Shown: positions 46,156-56,134, numbered from the stretch's first letter. The stretch: DNA of 64,000 nucleotides from Chryseobacterium sp. (GCA_031286615.1 JAITUA010000007.1:1-64000); one strand, 5' to 3'. The notes: generated from the letters alone by a model not told the origin. Made by a program: numbers and translations.

Positions 46156-46524
46156 ATGATACCAGGAGAAATTTTTGTAAAAGAAGGCACAATTATCTGC
46201 AATGAAGGCAGAGAAACTGTGAAAATAAAAGTAACAAATACGGGAGACCGCCCTATTCAGGTAGGTTCACACTTCCACTTTTTTGAAGTTAATAAAGCGA
46301 TGAGCTTTGACCGTGAAAAAGCTTTTGGAAAGAGACTGAACATTGTAGCAAGTACTGCAGTACGTTTTGAACCGGGAGAAGAAAAAGAAGTGGAATTGGT
46401 AGAAATAGGAGGTGCCAAAAAAGCAATGGGCTTCAATAATCTTGTTGACGGACAGGTAGATTCCGAAGAACAGAAAAAAGCGAGCCTTTCAAAAGTTGAA
46501 GAATTAAACTTTAAAAATCATTAA
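46156..46524 (+). CDS. ureB: Urease subunit beta
   Basis: Structural subunit, 122 residues. It starts [13 protein letters not shown] and carries [17 protein letters not shown], the conserved beta-subunit core; the C-terminus is Lys/Glu-rich. Eleven bases separate it from ureA and one base from ureC, so the three subunits are translated together. Confidence 0.97.
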   Translation: MIPGEIFVKEGTIICNEGRETVKIKVTNTGDRPIQVGSHFHFFEVNKAMSFDREKAFGKRLNIVASTAVRFEPGEEKEVELVEIGGAKKAMGFNNLVDGQVDSEEQKKASLSKVEELNFKNH

Positions 46525-46525
46525 G

Positions 46526-48247
46526 ATGAGCTTACACGTAGACAGAAAACAATACGCCAATATATTAGGTCCTACAGCCGGAGATAAAATCAGACTGGGA
46601 GACACTGAAATTATTATTGAAATTGAAAAAGATTTCACCCATTACGGAGACGAAGCCGTTTTCGGAGGGGGTAAAACCGTTCGTGACGGGATGGGGCAGA
46701 ATGTTACCGCTAAAAGAGATGAAGGTGTTTTGGATCTTTGTATCACAGGAGCTGTTATCATTGACCACTGGGGAATTGTAAAAGGGGATATCGGAATCAA
46801 AGACGGAAAGATTGTAGGAATCGGAAAAGCAGGTAACCCTGATACGATGGATGGTGTATCTCCTAATATGATCATCGGGGCATCAACTGAAGTTCATGGT
46901 GGAAAAGGGTATATCGTAACAGCCGGAGGTATTGATACTCACATTCATTACATCTGCCCTCAACAGATCGAAACCTCTTTATATAGTGGAATTACCACTA
47001 TGATTGGGGGAGGAACTGGTCCAAACGACGGAACCAACGCTACAACAGTAACTCCGGGAAAATTCAATATGCAGAAAATGCTTGAAGCGGCAGAAGAATA
47101 TCCTATGAACCTTGGTTTCTTCGGAAAAGGAAACTGTTCAGCAGAAGAACCTATCGAAGAACAGGTGGAAGCCGGAGCTTTGGGAGTAAAAATCCATGAA
47201 GACTGGGGAGCAACTCCTGCAACAATTGATGCAGCATTGAAAGTAGCTGATAAATATGACGTTCAGGTTGCCATTCACACCGATACTCTGAATGAAGGAG
47301 GATTTCTTGAAGATACAATGAGAGCGATCAACGGAAGAGTAATCCACACCTTCCATACAGAAGGAGCTGGTGGAGGTCACGCACCGGACATCATCAAAGC
47401 AGCCATGTATCCAAATGTATTGCCAGCCTCTACAAACCCTACACGTCCTTACACCGTAAATACAATCGATGAGCACTTAGACATGCTGATGGTTTGTCAC
47501 CACCTGAGCAAAAACATTCCTGAGGATGTGGCATTCGCAGATTCTCGTATCCGTCCTGAAACTATTGCTGCTGAAGATATCCTTCACGACATGGGAGTTT
47601 TCAGTATCATGAGTTCTGATTCTCAGGCGATGGGAAGACCCGGAGAAGTGATCACAAGAACATGGCAGACGGCAAGCAAAATGAAGGAGCAGAGAGGTGA
47701 TTTAGCTGAAGATCAGGATAGTGGAAACGACAATTACCGTGCTAAAAGATATGTGGCAAAATATACCATCAACCCGGCTATAGCACATGGTATTTCAGAA
47801 TATGTAGGATCTCTTGAAGAAGGAAAACTGGCAGATTTAGTGATCTGGAAACCTGCATTATTCGGAGTAAAACCGGAAATGATTGTAAAAGGAGGATTTG
47901 TAATTGCTGCTAAAATGGGAGATCCGAATGCATCTATTCCAACACCTCAGCCAATTATTTACAGAAATATGTTCGGAGCTCACGGAAAAGCCAAGTTTGG
48001 TATTTGTGCAAACTTCGTTTCTCAGGTTTCTATCGACAATGGAACTATCGCTTCTTATAAATTGGAAAAAATGATCCTTCCGGTGAAAAACTGTAGAAAT
48101 ATTTCCAAAAAAGACCTTATTCATAACGATAAGACTCCTTTAATTGAAGTGAATCCTGAAAACTATAAGGTAACGGTAGACGGTGAGTACATCACTTGCG
48201 AACCAGCGGAAACACTTCCTTTAACACAGCTGTATTACTTATTCTAA
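46526..48247 (+). CDS. ureC: Urease subunit alpha (catalytic)
   Basis: Hydrolyses urea to ammonia and carbamate at a dinuclear nickel centre. All active-site residues are present: His139 and His141 (DTHIHY), carbamylated Lys222 (GVKIHEDWG), His251 (AIHTDT), His277 (HTFHTEG), flap Cys324 and His325 (MVCHHLSKN), and Asp365 (SSDSQAMGR). 573 residues, full length. A MITE-like element follows in the gap before the next gene. Confidence 0.98.
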   Translation: MSLHVDRKQYANILGPTAGDKIRLGDTEIIIEIEKDFTHYGDEAVFGGGKTVRDGMGQNVTAKRDEGVLDLCITGAVIIDHWGIVKGDIGIKDGKIVGIGKAGNPDTMDGVSPNMIIGASTEVHGGKGYIVTAGGIDTHIHYICPQQIETSLYSGITTMIGGGTGPNDGTNATTVTPGKFNMQKMLEAAEEYPMNLGFFGKGNCSAEEPIEEQVEAGALGVKIHEDWGATPATIDAALKVADKYDVQVAIHTDTLNEGGFLEDTMRAINGRVIHTFHTEGAGGGHAPDIIKAAMYPNVLPASTNPTRPYTVNTIDEHLDMLMVCHHLSKNIPEDVAFADSRIRPETIAAEDILHDMGVFSIMSSDSQAMGRPGEVITRTWQTASKMKEQRGDLAEDQDSGNDNYRAKRYVAKYTINPAIAHGISEYVGSLEEGKLADLVIWKPALFGVKPEMIVKGGFVIAAKMGDPNASIPTPQPIIYRNMFGAHGKAKFGICANFVSQVSIDNGTIASYKLEKMILPVKNCRNISKKDLIHNDKTPLIEVNPENYKVTVDGEYITCEPAETLPLTQLYYLF

Positions 48248-48292
48248 GATTAACTTACAGTAGAGTGTTTGAAACCAGAATTATTGGTTTTT

Positions 48293-48393
48293 GTCATTCT
48301 GAACACAGACTGAAGGTCTGCGAACGTAGTTCTGAAACGTAGTGAAGAATCTCGTGGAATTTATCAGGGAGATTCTTCCTTCGTCAGAATGAC
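48293..48393 (+). repeat. MITE-like element, copy 1
   Basis: 101 bp with perfect 10-bp terminal inverted repeats GTCATTCTGA and TCAGAATGAC, and an inner GAAGAATCTC/GAGATTCTTC pair. Its reverse complement recurs at 61504-61607 with roughly 80% identity. Inserted between ureC and the barrel gene without breaking either. Confidence 0.88.
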
Positions 48394-48463
48394 ATTTTAA
48401 GAAACTCTCTCTATCCAAAGTTGATCTTTAGAATTTTAAAACAATTATAGAACTAAGTTTAAA

Positions 48464-49111
48464 ATGAAATATTTAAATAAAACAGTTGTTTCTCTTGCCG
48501 TAGCCGGAATGTCTATGCTTTCAGGAAATTTAAGCGCTCAGTTTTTGGGCGGGCACAGGCTTAAAAGTGATGAAGACGGGCCCAAAGGACAGTTTATGGT
48601 GTACGGTTCATTAGACTATTCTAAACTTACAACTCCATCCAGCAGCAGCAGTACGGTATCAAGTGCGCCGCTTGGAGTAGGGTACTTCATCAACAATAAT
48701 GATCTTATTGGAGTCAATTATGCGTACTCACAGAATACAGTTGATCACAATGTAGTTTATAAACAAAATGAAGCCGGTATCTGGTACAGCCCTTCATTGA
48801 TGCTTGGAAAATACTTTGTACTGATCGGGCAGGTAGATGCTCACTATGTTTGGGGACAACAGCTGTCAACGGCTGCTGATGTGATGCAGAACTTTAACGG
48901 ATTCCGTCTTCGTGCCTATCCTTTGATTGGAATATTACTTGGAGGAGGCTGGGCTCTGAAATTCAAATTTGCAGAACTTTCAATGCTTCAGACGAAAACA
49001 AAAGAAGAAGGCTGGACAAAAAACTATGTAGCAGGAATCAGTGGTTCAACATTCGGGGTAGGAATCTCCAAAAACTTAGACTTTAGAAAAAAATCCAAAA
49101 ATGATAATTAA
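48464..49111 (+). CDS. Outer-membrane barrel-like protein within the urease operon
   Basis: A 215-residue protein with a signal peptide ending NLSAQ (about residue 26). It has about eight amphipathic strands (GQFMVYGSLDYSKL, GVNYAYSQN, GVGISKNLDF), as in small outer-membrane barrels, and a Ser-rich loop (about 58-68). It overlaps ureE by 11 bases, so it is part of the operon and translationally coupled to the nickel chaperone gene. Family not recognised. A role in urea or nickel passage is inference. Confidence 0.7.
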   Translation: MKYLNKTVVSLAVAGMSMLSGNLSAQFLGGHRLKSDEDGPKGQFMVYGSLDYSKLTTPSSSSSTVSSAPLGVGYFINNNDLIGVNYAYSQNTVDHNVVYKQNEAGIWYSPSLMLGKYFVLIGQVDAHYVWGQQLSTAADVMQNFNGFRLRAYPLIGILLGGGWALKFKFAELSMLQTKTKEEGWTKNYVAGISGSTFGVGISKNLDFRKKSKNDN

Positions 49112-49610
49112 TCAAATCATAGGCAATCTCTCAGAAAATCCTACAGGGAAAACCATAGATTATCTTGATCTAGAATGGTTTGAAACTACCAAAAGAATCC
49201 AGCGTAAAAAAACCAGACAGGGAATTGATGTGGCTATCAAATTTCTCAGAGAAGGGCAGCGTTTGCGTGAAGGAGATATTCTTTTTGAGGATGCAGAAAA
49301 AATAATTGCGGTCAATGTTCTGGAAACAGAAGCTATCGTGATGTCACCCACATCATTGTTGGAGATGGGTACCGTATGTTATGAGATCGGAAACAAACAT
49401 ATTCCGCTTTTCATTCAGAATGATAAAGTATTGCTCCCTTTTGAAATGCCAATGTTCAGATGGCTGGAAGCAAGCGGGTTCAAACCGGAGAAACAATCCG
49501 TGAAGCTGCTCAACCTTCTTAAATCTAACGTAGAACCCCACGGACACGGAAGTCTGGGATCAACCATCTTTACAAAAATCTTAAAAATGGCCGCTCCGAA
49601 AGATGAATAA
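49101..49610 (+). CDS. ureE: Urease accessory protein UreE (nickel chaperone)
   Basis: Delivers nickel to the UreDFG-apourease complex. 169 residues: N-terminal IIGNLSENPTGKTIDYLDLEW, central EMGTVCYEIGNKHIPLF with the conserved metal His, and a C-terminus with only HGHG. The His-rich tail of Klebsiella UreE is absent. Overlaps the barrel gene upstream and ureF downstream (8 bases). Confidence 0.94.
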   Translation: MIINQIIGNLSENPTGKTIDYLDLEWFETTKRIQRKKTRQGIDVAIKFLREGQRLREGDILFEDAEKIIAVNVLETEAIVMSPTSLLEMGTVCYEIGNKHIPLFIQNDKVLLPFEMPMFRWLEASGFKPEKQSVKLLNLLKSNVEPHGHGSLGSTIFTKILKMAAPKDE

Positions 49611-50301
49611 CAGCAACATAAACTTCCTGTCGGGACTGCTTCATCTTGCAGATCCTACACTTCCCATCGGGGGCTATACCCATTCCAACGGACTTGAAAC
49701 CTATGTGCAGGAAAGGATCGTACATAATTTAGCTACCGCAAAAGAATTTGTACAGAATATGCTTCAGTACAACCTTAAATTCAATGATGGGGCTTTTGTA
49801 AAACTGGCTTATGAAGCAGCTGAAAAAGGAGATTTGCAGGCATTGTTACTTCTTGATAATGAGTGCAACGCCATAAAATGTCCGAAAGAAATCCGTCAGG
49901 CCAGTCAGAAATTAGGGATCAGGCTGATCAAAATCTTTAAAAGAAGAGACCATTTCCCTTTTATGGAAGCGTTTGAAAAAGCAGTGCAGAATAAAGAAGC
50001 CAATTCCCATTACTGTATTGTGTTTGGAGTGTATGCTTACCTGATGAAAATTCCTTTATACGAAGCTCTTTTAGGATTCTATTATACCTCAGTTGCGGGA
50101 ATGATTACCAATGCGGTAAAGCTTGTCCCTCTTGGGCAGTTGGACGGGCAGGATATTTTATTTTCTCTTTATCCTGTGATGGAAAAAACAGCTTTAGAAA
50201 CCATAGAACTGGACAGAGATATGGTAGGACTTTCTAATACCGCTTTCGATATCAGGTGTATGCAGCATGAGAGGCTGTATTCAAGGCTTTATATGTCATA
50301 A
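49603..50301 (+). CDS. ureF: Urease accessory protein UreF
   Basis: All-helical scaffold that binds UreD and regulates UreG GTPase activity. 232 residues with the family start LADPTLPIGGYTHSNGLETYV and a C-terminal SNTAFDIRCMQHERLYSRLYMS matching the UreF tail. Overlaps ureE by 8 bases. A 121-bp gap with a dispersed repeat separates it from ureG. Confidence 0.95.
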   Translation: MNNSNINFLSGLLHLADPTLPIGGYTHSNGLETYVQERIVHNLATAKEFVQNMLQYNLKFNDGAFVKLAYEAAEKGDLQALLLLDNECNAIKCPKEIRQASQKLGIRLIKIFKRRDHFPFMEAFEKAVQNKEANSHYCIVFGVYAYLMKIPLYEALLGFYYTSVAGMITNAVKLVPLGQLDGQDILFSLYPVMEKTALETIELDRDMVGLSNTAFDIRCMQHERLYSRLYMS

Positions 50302-50344
50302 GCTGAAAAAGCAAATATGCGTATTGCCCCTGCTGAGTGAAACG

Positions 50345-50402
50345 CCTTTGCGATCGTAAAATATTCACGGTAAAAAAACTTAGCGCCCATAGCGTTAAAA
50401 AA
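50345..50402. repeat. CTTTGCG-type repeat between ureF and ureG
   Basis: Contains CCTTTGCGATCGTAAAATAT and AAACTTAGCGCCCATAGCG; related to 36421-36490. Interrupts the otherwise tight accessory gene run. Confidence 0.55.
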
Positions 50403-50422
50403 CAATTAAAATTTTAGAAAAA

Positions 50423-51061
50423 ATGGAAAACAGAAAATATATAAAAGTAGGAGTTGCAGGACCTGTAGGTTCAGGAAAAACTGCATTACTGGAACGTTTA
50501 AGCAGAAAATTATTCGGGACTTATGACCTTGGAGTAATCACGAATGATATTTATACCAAAGAAGATGCTGAATTTATGGCTAAAAACAGCCTTCTTCCCC
50601 ACGACAGAATTATTGGAGTAGAAACAGGAGGCTGCCCTCACACTGCCATCCGCGAAGATGCAAGTATGAACCTTGAAGCCGTAGATGAATTGGCAGCACG
50701 TTTCCCGGAAATCGAATTGGTTCTTATCGAAAGTGGAGGAGATAACCTTTCAGCGACATTCAGCCCGGACCTTGCGGACGTCACCATTTTCATCATTGAT
50801 GTGGCAGAAGGAGAAAAAATTCCTAGAAAAGGAGGGCCTGGTATTACAAGATCAGACTTATTGATTATCAATAAAATTGACCTTGCTCCATATGTAGGTG
50901 CCAGCCTTGAAGTAATGGAAAATGATGCCAGAAGAATGAGAAAAGGAAATCCTTTCGTATTCACAAACCTTAAAACAGATGAAGGACTGGACAAAGTAAT
51001 AGGTTGGATTAAAAAATATGCTCTTTTAGAAGAAGTTGAAGAACCGAACTTAGTAAGATAA
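50423..51061 (+). CDS. ureG: Urease accessory GTPase UreG
   Basis: GTPase that powers nickel insertion. 212 residues: P-loop GPVGSGKT (13-20), metal-binding GGCPHT (CPH motif) and NKIDLAPY for guanine. No His-rich N-terminal extension. Followed without a gap by ureD. Confidence 0.97.
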   Translation: MENRKYIKVGVAGPVGSGKTALLERLSRKLFGTYDLGVITNDIYTKEDAEFMAKNSLLPHDRIIGVETGGCPHTAIREDASMNLEAVDELAARFPEIELVLIESGGDNLSATFSPDLADVTIFIIDVAEGEKIPRKGGPGITRSDLLIINKIDLAPYVGASLEVMENDARRMRKGNPFVFTNLKTDEGLDKVIGWIKKYALLEEVEEPNLVR

Positions 51062-51850
51062 ATGGACAGTCGTTTAAATATTATCGCAGGATTTAAGGGA
51101 GGAGAATCCTATGTGAAAGACCTTTATGTCTCACTTCCTTTCAGAGTAGTATCTGTAGGGCAGCGAAAAAGTGACAAAAAGCTCTATCAGATGGTGATGA
51201 GCTCCTCTCCTGGAATTCTGGACGGAGACCACTACCATTTGGAAGTTGCCCTTGAAAAAGGGGCTGCCCTTCAGCTGCAGTCACAATCCTATCAGAGGCT
51301 TTTCAATATGAAGGATAAAGCGCTTCAGGAACTTAATGTTTCTATGGAAGATGAAACTTCTTTCGCTTACGTGCCTCATCCTATAGTTCCGCATGAAGAT
51401 TCCAATTTTAAGAGTAAAGCGAATATTCATATTGGGAATAACAGTCAGATTATCATCAGTGAGATCATCACCTGCGGAAGAAAGCATTACGGAGAAGTTT
51501 TTAAACTGAAGCGTTTTCAGAATGTAATGGAAATCTACCACAACAATAAGTTGGTAGTGAAAGATAATGTTCTCATTCAACCTGATATGATCCCGATCAG
51601 CAGCATCGGAAATCTGGAACAGTATACCCACCAGGGAACTCTGATCTTCTATAGTACGAAGGAAAATGTAGACAAAAACGGATTGATTGAAGAAATAGTT
51701 GAAGCAGCCACGCAGCATCATGAACAAATGGAAGTAGGGGTTTCTGCAATGGATGACAACGGTTTTGTAGTAAGAGCTTTGGGGCATGGAGGAGAATTGA
51801 TGTATAACTTCTTCCTGCATATTCAGGAAATTCTATGGTCGCTGGAGTAA
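51062..51850 (+). CDS. ureD: Urease accessory protein UreD (UreH)
   Basis: Scaffold joining apourease with UreF and UreG. 262 residues with the typical SSSPGILDGDHYHLEV, QLQSQSYQRLF and HEDSNFKS blocks. Begins directly after the ureG stop. A REP-like element follows. Confidence 0.94.
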   Translation: MDSRLNIIAGFKGGESYVKDLYVSLPFRVVSVGQRKSDKKLYQMVMSSSPGILDGDHYHLEVALEKGAALQLQSQSYQRLFNMKDKALQELNVSMEDETSFAYVPHPIVPHEDSNFKSKANIHIGNNSQIIISEIITCGRKHYGEVFKLKRFQNVMEIYHNNKLVVKDNVLIQPDMIPISSIGNLEQYTHQGTLIFYSTKENVDKNGLIEEIVEAATQHHEQMEVGVSAMDDNGFVVRALGHGGELMYNFFLHIQEILWSLE

Positions 51851-51866
51851 AAGGGTCCTAATATAT

Positions 51867-51935
51867 TCAATAGAAGCGGGCTTTAGCCCGCTTAATAAAA
51901 AGAAATCTTCCATTGGCTTTAGCCAAAACTTAATA
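51867..51935 (+). repeat. Two-hairpin REP-like element, copy 4
   Basis: CAATAGA, AGCGGGCTTTAGCCCGCT (51875-51892), 20-base spacer, CATTGGCTTTAGCCAAAACT. The most regular copy. Sits in the 115-bp gap between ureD and the nickel-permease-like gene. Confidence 0.9.
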
Positions 51936-51965
51936 AAGAATCTGAAATAACAGAATTAATAAAAA

Positions 51966-52667
51966 ATGGATAGTACAGTTTGGGCGCTTCTTTTGAGTGC
52001 CGTTTCAATAAGTTTCATACATACCGCTTCAGGGCCGGATCACTACCTGCCGTTCATCGTGATTTCGAAATCCAAGAAATGGAGCGGTATGAAAACAGCA
52101 ATATTAACGGTTGTCTGCGGTTTCGGACATGTATTCAGTTCTCTGATTTTAGGCTTTATCGGGGTTTTCCTTGGATGGCAGCTCAATAAAATCTCCTGGT
52201 TTCAGGATATCAGAGGGAATTTCTCAGGATGGGCGCTGCTTATTTTTGGAGGTGTTTATCTGGTATATGGTCTCATTCAGGCAATCAGAAACAAACCACA
52301 TAAGCATTTTGATGTGATGGGTGATGATGTTTATGTATACGAACATAATCACAGTGAAGTGGTAATGCCTCAAAAAAGAATAAAAGTGACTCCGCTTGTA
52401 CTTTTCATGATTTTCGTAATGGGACCCAGCGAACCGTTGATACCTTTATTATTCTATTCAGGAGTAAAACATTCAATGTCTGAAATTGCTGTTCTGGTAA
52501 CTTCTTTCACTATAACTACCGTCCTGACAATGCTTGGAATGGTTCTTCTGGGACGTTATGGTTATTCAACACTGTTCAATACCGAAAAACTGGAAAGATA
52601 TATGGGAGTGGTGAGCGGAGCTGTAGTAACCGTTTGCGGAGTCGGAATGGTCTTTCTTGGTTGGTAA
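51966..52667 (+). CDS. UreH-like inner-membrane nickel permease candidate
   Basis: A 233-residue protein with about six TM helices. HTASGPDH at 19-26 resembles the NiCoT HX4DH signature, but with five residues between the His and DH. A second motif FVMGPSEPLIPLLF lies in a later helix, and a His-containing loop (KPHKHF, EHNHSE) connects the halves. UreH/SafE-type proteins next to urease are linked to nickel uptake; substrate here is inferred from context. Confidence 0.75.
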   Translation: MDSTVWALLLSAVSISFIHTASGPDHYLPFIVISKSKKWSGMKTAILTVVCGFGHVFSSLILGFIGVFLGWQLNKISWFQDIRGNFSGWALLIFGGVYLVYGLIQAIRNKPHKHFDVMGDDVYVYEHNHSEVVMPQKRIKVTPLVLFMIFVMGPSEPLIPLLFYSGVKHSMSEIAVLVTSFTITTVLTMLGMVLLGRYGYSTLFNTEKLERYMGVVSGAVVTVCGVGMVFLGW

Positions 52668-52767
52668 ACGAGTTTCGGGGTGTAAGTGGTAGAGTTTGAG
52701 GGTAAGAGAATTTGAGAGTGGAATTGTTTAAAGTTTAAAGTTGTTATCCTTTCACTGATAAATTAAC

Positions 52768-52800
52768 AATTCACCATTCACTTGCGAAGCAAAATTGATT
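52768..52800. repeat. Dispersed CATTCAC-type repeat
   Basis: ATTCACCATTCACTTGCGAAG and AAAATTGAT match, inverted, the segment 4561-4592 beside the beta-lactamase gene. Confidence 0.5.
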
Positions 52801-52871
52801 CTGCCTCCAATGTCTATCATCTATCCGTCTCTTATCTTAATATCCACAATTATTAATACAATTAAAAAACT

Positions 52872-53759
52872 ATGAACGAATTTTTCAAAAAACTACCTTT
52901 TATAGACCATGTTTTGAAAGGAATCGGACAGATTATGCTCCAGGAAAACAGGTGGACAGGGCTTCTGTTTCTTATAGGAATCTTTATGGGAAGCTGGCAG
53001 TGCGGGGTCGCGGTATTGCTTTCAACGGCAGCTGGAACTTTCACTGCAATGAAACTTAACTATGCCAAATCTGAGATCAATACCGGACTTTACGGCTTCA
53101 GTGCGGCACTTGTAGGAGTAGCGTTGTCCTTTCTATTTGAGACTACATTGCTGATCTGGATTTTAATAGTGCTGGGTGGAGCGTTGGCGGCTGTTATTCA
53201 GCATTTCTTTATTCAGAAGAAAATTCCGGTCTTTACTTTTCCTTTCATTATCATCACATGGGTTTTGGTATTTGCCCTCCATCATTTTACCCATATTCCG
53301 CCCTCCGCGATGTTGAGCAGTGAAGTGGTACCTACAGACTATGATGACTTTCTTGCCTGTACCAATGGTTTTGGTGAAGTGATATTTCAGGGTGGAGTAC
53401 TTTCAGGAATGATTTTCTTTCTTGCCGTTTTTATCAGTTCTCCCATAGCCGCTTTATATGGGCTGGCAGCATCTATTCTCGGTGCAGGATTATCACAGTT
53501 GAACGGAGAACCTATTAAAGAAATCCATATGGGATTATTTGGTTTTAATGCTGTGCTTTCGGCAATCGTTTTCTCAGGAGTTAAAAAAACAGATGGTTTA
53601 TGGGTACTTATTGCCGTTCTTATCACTATTGCCATTGATGATCTTTTAATAGACAATCATTGTCTGGATATTGTAGGTGGAGTATTTACTTTCCCATTCG
53701 TAGCCGGGACGTGGATTACCCTTTTAATTCAGAAAGTATTGCTTAAAGCGAAAGCGTAG
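52872..53759 (+). CDS. Urea transporter (UT family)
   Basis: Inner-membrane urea channel supplying urease. 295 residues with about ten TM helices in two related halves; LYGFSAALVGVAL in the first and MGLFGFNAVLSAI in the second are the paired UT signature (both follow an NTG/E-IHMG-type residue). It sits 204 bases after the nickel permease gene and is co-directional with the locus. Family fit is good; no experimental evidence. Confidence 0.88.
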   Translation: MNEFFKKLPFIDHVLKGIGQIMLQENRWTGLLFLIGIFMGSWQCGVAVLLSTAAGTFTAMKLNYAKSEINTGLYGFSAALVGVALSFLFETTLLIWILIVLGGALAAVIQHFFIQKKIPVFTFPFIIITWVLVFALHHFTHIPPSAMLSSEVVPTDYDDFLACTNGFGEVIFQGGVLSGMIFFLAVFISSPIAALYGLAASILGAGLSQLNGEPIKEIHMGLFGFNAVLSAIVFSGVKKTDGLWVLIAVLITIAIDDLLIDNHCLDIVGGVFTFPFVAGTWITLLIQKVLLKAKA

Positions 53760-53887
53760 CTTCTGAGTTTGAGAGTTTGAGAGTTCGAAGGTTGTGGGGC
53801 TTTACGTGTGGAAATGTTCTCAGTCTCTCATCTCTTTGCCTATTATCTCTCATCCCATATCTAATTTATAATTTAACTAAACAAAAA

Positions 53888-56134
53888 ATGAAAATAACAA
53901 AAATAGCAGCCGTATTTCTGGTAATGGCATTCAGTGGAAAAATAATGGCGCAGGAAACAGAAAAACAGTTGCTGATTAAAGATGCAGATGACAAATTTCC
54001 CATTGCAGATGCTTTGGTAAAATATGACCACGGGAACAGCCATACTCATACAGCGGCAGATGGTATGTTTGCCATCCCTGTAAAATCACTTCCTGATACA
54101 CTTGTAATCAGCCGTCAGGGATATGATGAGATAAAATGGGTGGTAACCAACGATGAAGATAAAAATAAAGTTATTTTCTTACAGCATAAGCCTTTTCAGA
54201 TTTCTGAAGTTGCCATCAATCACAGTTCGTTTCTATCAGCTATTACCAAAGTGGATCTGAATAAATTTCCGGTAAATTCAGCACAGGATCTATTAAGAAA
54301 AGTACCGGGATTGTTTATTGCACAGCATGCCGGAGGAGGAAAGGCCGAACAGCTTTTTTTAAGAGGATTTGATGCCGATCATGGTACCGATGTCAGCGTT
54401 AATGTTGACGGAATGCCGGTGAATATCGTTTCTCATGCCCATGGACAGGGATATTCTGACTTACACTTTGTAATTCCTGAAACCGTTAATAATATTGACT
54501 TCGGAAAAGGGGCCTATTATATGGATCGTGGAGATTTTAATACCGCAGGCTATGTAGATTTTCAAACATACAATGGGTTGAAAAACAGTATGATTAAACT
54601 GGAAGGAGGTTCGTTCAATTCAAAAAGAGTGTTGGGAATGTTCAATATTCTGCATGATGATCTGGGAAGAAAAAATGCCTATATCGCAGCAGAATACAAC
54701 TATACAGACGGGCCTTTTGATGTAAAACAGAATTTCAACAGAGTCAATATTTTCGGGAAATATAACCAGTGGCTTACGGATAAAGATTATTTCAATATTC
54801 AGTTCTCAACATTCAATTCTTCATGGAATGCTTCCGGACAGATTCCGGAGCGCGCTGTAGATGAAGGAATTATTGGCAGATGGGGAAGTATTGATCCTAC
54901 AGAGGGTGGTAAAACTTCCAGAACAAACCTTCAGATGAATTTTAAGCACATTATTTCTCCTTCCGAGCAGATTGATGCCATGGCTTTCTATTCAAAATAT
55001 AATTTCAATCTGTATTCCGATTTTACCTTTAATTTAAAAGATAAAGATCACGGAGATGAAATTCAGCAGACCGACGGAAGAAATATTTACGGAGCCGAAG
55101 TGAAATATACAAAAACGTTTTCCCTTGAGAACAGCTCTTTAAACTGGACTTCGGGAATAGGGTTAAGAAATGATGATATTAACACTTTACAGCTTAATCA
55201 CGTTTATCACAGAGATATGCTGCTTGACAAATTATCAGACGTGACAGGAACAGAAACCAATCTTCATGCCTACTCAGGACTGATATGGAAAACAGGAAAA
55301 TGGACCATCAATCCTGCATTGAGAGTAGATCATTTTATCTTTAATATGCACAATCTGCTGGATGCAGAACAATTGCCGTCCGGACAATCAAAAGAAGCAA
55401 CAAGATTAAGTCCAAAATTGAACTTCTCTTACGCTCAGAATGACAACGTAATGTGGTTCCTGAAAACAGGAATGGGCTTCCACTCCAATGACCTGAGAGT
55501 AGTGGTTCCCAATAAAAACGAAAATACCCTTCCATACTCTATTGGAGCAGATTTCGGGGTAAGATTACATCCGTTCAAATCTTTGATTATTACTCCGGCA
55601 TTATGGTATATGGATCTGCAGCAGGAATTTGTTTATGTAGGAGACGATGCTGTAGTAGAACCTTCTGGGAAATCAAGACGCTTCGGTGCTGATCTTGGAG
55701 TTCGTTTCCAGCCATTGGAAAACTTTTATCTGAATGCTGATATCAACTATTCCCACGCAAGATTTACAGAAGAAGAAAAAGGACAGGACTACGTTCCTCT
55801 GGCTCCGGTAGTAACCAGTACAGGATCTGTAAACTGGGATTTTCTGGATGGCTTTTCTTTAGGACTTCAGTACCGATATCTCGGAGCAAGACCAGCTGTA
55901 GAAGATAACAGTATCAGAACCAAAGCTTATTTTGTAAATGACCTTATGCTTTCTTATAACCGTCAGAAATGGGGAGCAAATGTTCAGCTGAACAACCTTT
56001 TCAATGTAAAATGGAATGAAGCCCAGTTTGCAACCGAAACTCAGTTGAAAGGAGAAGCAGAGCCTATTACAGATCTTACCTACACACCGGGAAGCCCTTT
56101 TGGAGTGAGAGTAGGAGTATATTATAAGTTCTAA
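53888..56134 (+). CDS. TonB-dependent outer-membrane receptor of the urease locus
   Basis: 749 residues from the start at 53888; the longer frame to a TTG at 53777 reads through a low-complexity spacer. Signal ending IMAQ (about residue 22), a carboxypeptidase-like repeat (about 30-110), a plug domain (AQDLLRKVPGLFIAQHAGGG, RGFDADHGTDVSVNVDGMP) and a 22-strand barrel ending in GVRVGVYYKF. His-rich plug words (HSHTHT, HAHGQG) suit metal. Nickel import is inferred from the urease context. Confidence 0.85.
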   Translation: MKITKIAAVFLVMAFSGKIMAQETEKQLLIKDADDKFPIADALVKYDHGNSHTHTAADGMFAIPVKSLPDTLVISRQGYDEIKWVVTNDEDKNKVIFLQHKPFQISEVAINHSSFLSAITKVDLNKFPVNSAQDLLRKVPGLFIAQHAGGGKAEQLFLRGFDADHGTDVSVNVDGMPVNIVSHAHGQGYSDLHFVIPETVNNIDFGKGAYYMDRGDFNTAGYVDFQTYNGLKNSMIKLEGGSFNSKRVLGMFNILHDDLGRKNAYIAAEYNYTDGPFDVKQNFNRVNIFGKYNQWLTDKDYFNIQFSTFNSSWNASGQIPERAVDEGIIGRWGSIDPTEGGKTSRTNLQMNFKHIISPSEQIDAMAFYSKYNFNLYSDFTFNLKDKDHGDEIQQTDGRNIYGAEVKYTKTFSLENSSLNWTSGIGLRNDDINTLQLNHVYHRDMLLDKLSDVTGTETNLHAYSGLIWKTGKWTINPALRVDHFIFNMHNLLDAEQLPSGQSKEATRLSPKLNFSYAQNDNVMWFLKTGMGFHSNDLRVVVPNKNENTLPYSIGADFGVRLHPFKSLIITPALWYMDLQQEFVYVGDDAVVEPSGKSRRFGADLGVRFQPLENFYLNADINYSHARFTEEEKGQDYVPLAPVVTSTGSVNWDFLDGFSLGLQYRYLGARPAVEDNSIRTKAYFVNDLMLSYNRQKWGANVQLNNLFNVKWNEAQFATETQLKGEAEPITDLTYTPGSPFGVRVGVYYKF

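Noticed and set aside
53777-53887. 37-codon extension of the TonB-dependent receptor
   Set aside because: It begins with TTG inside a low-complexity spacer, and the true signal peptide starts at 53888.
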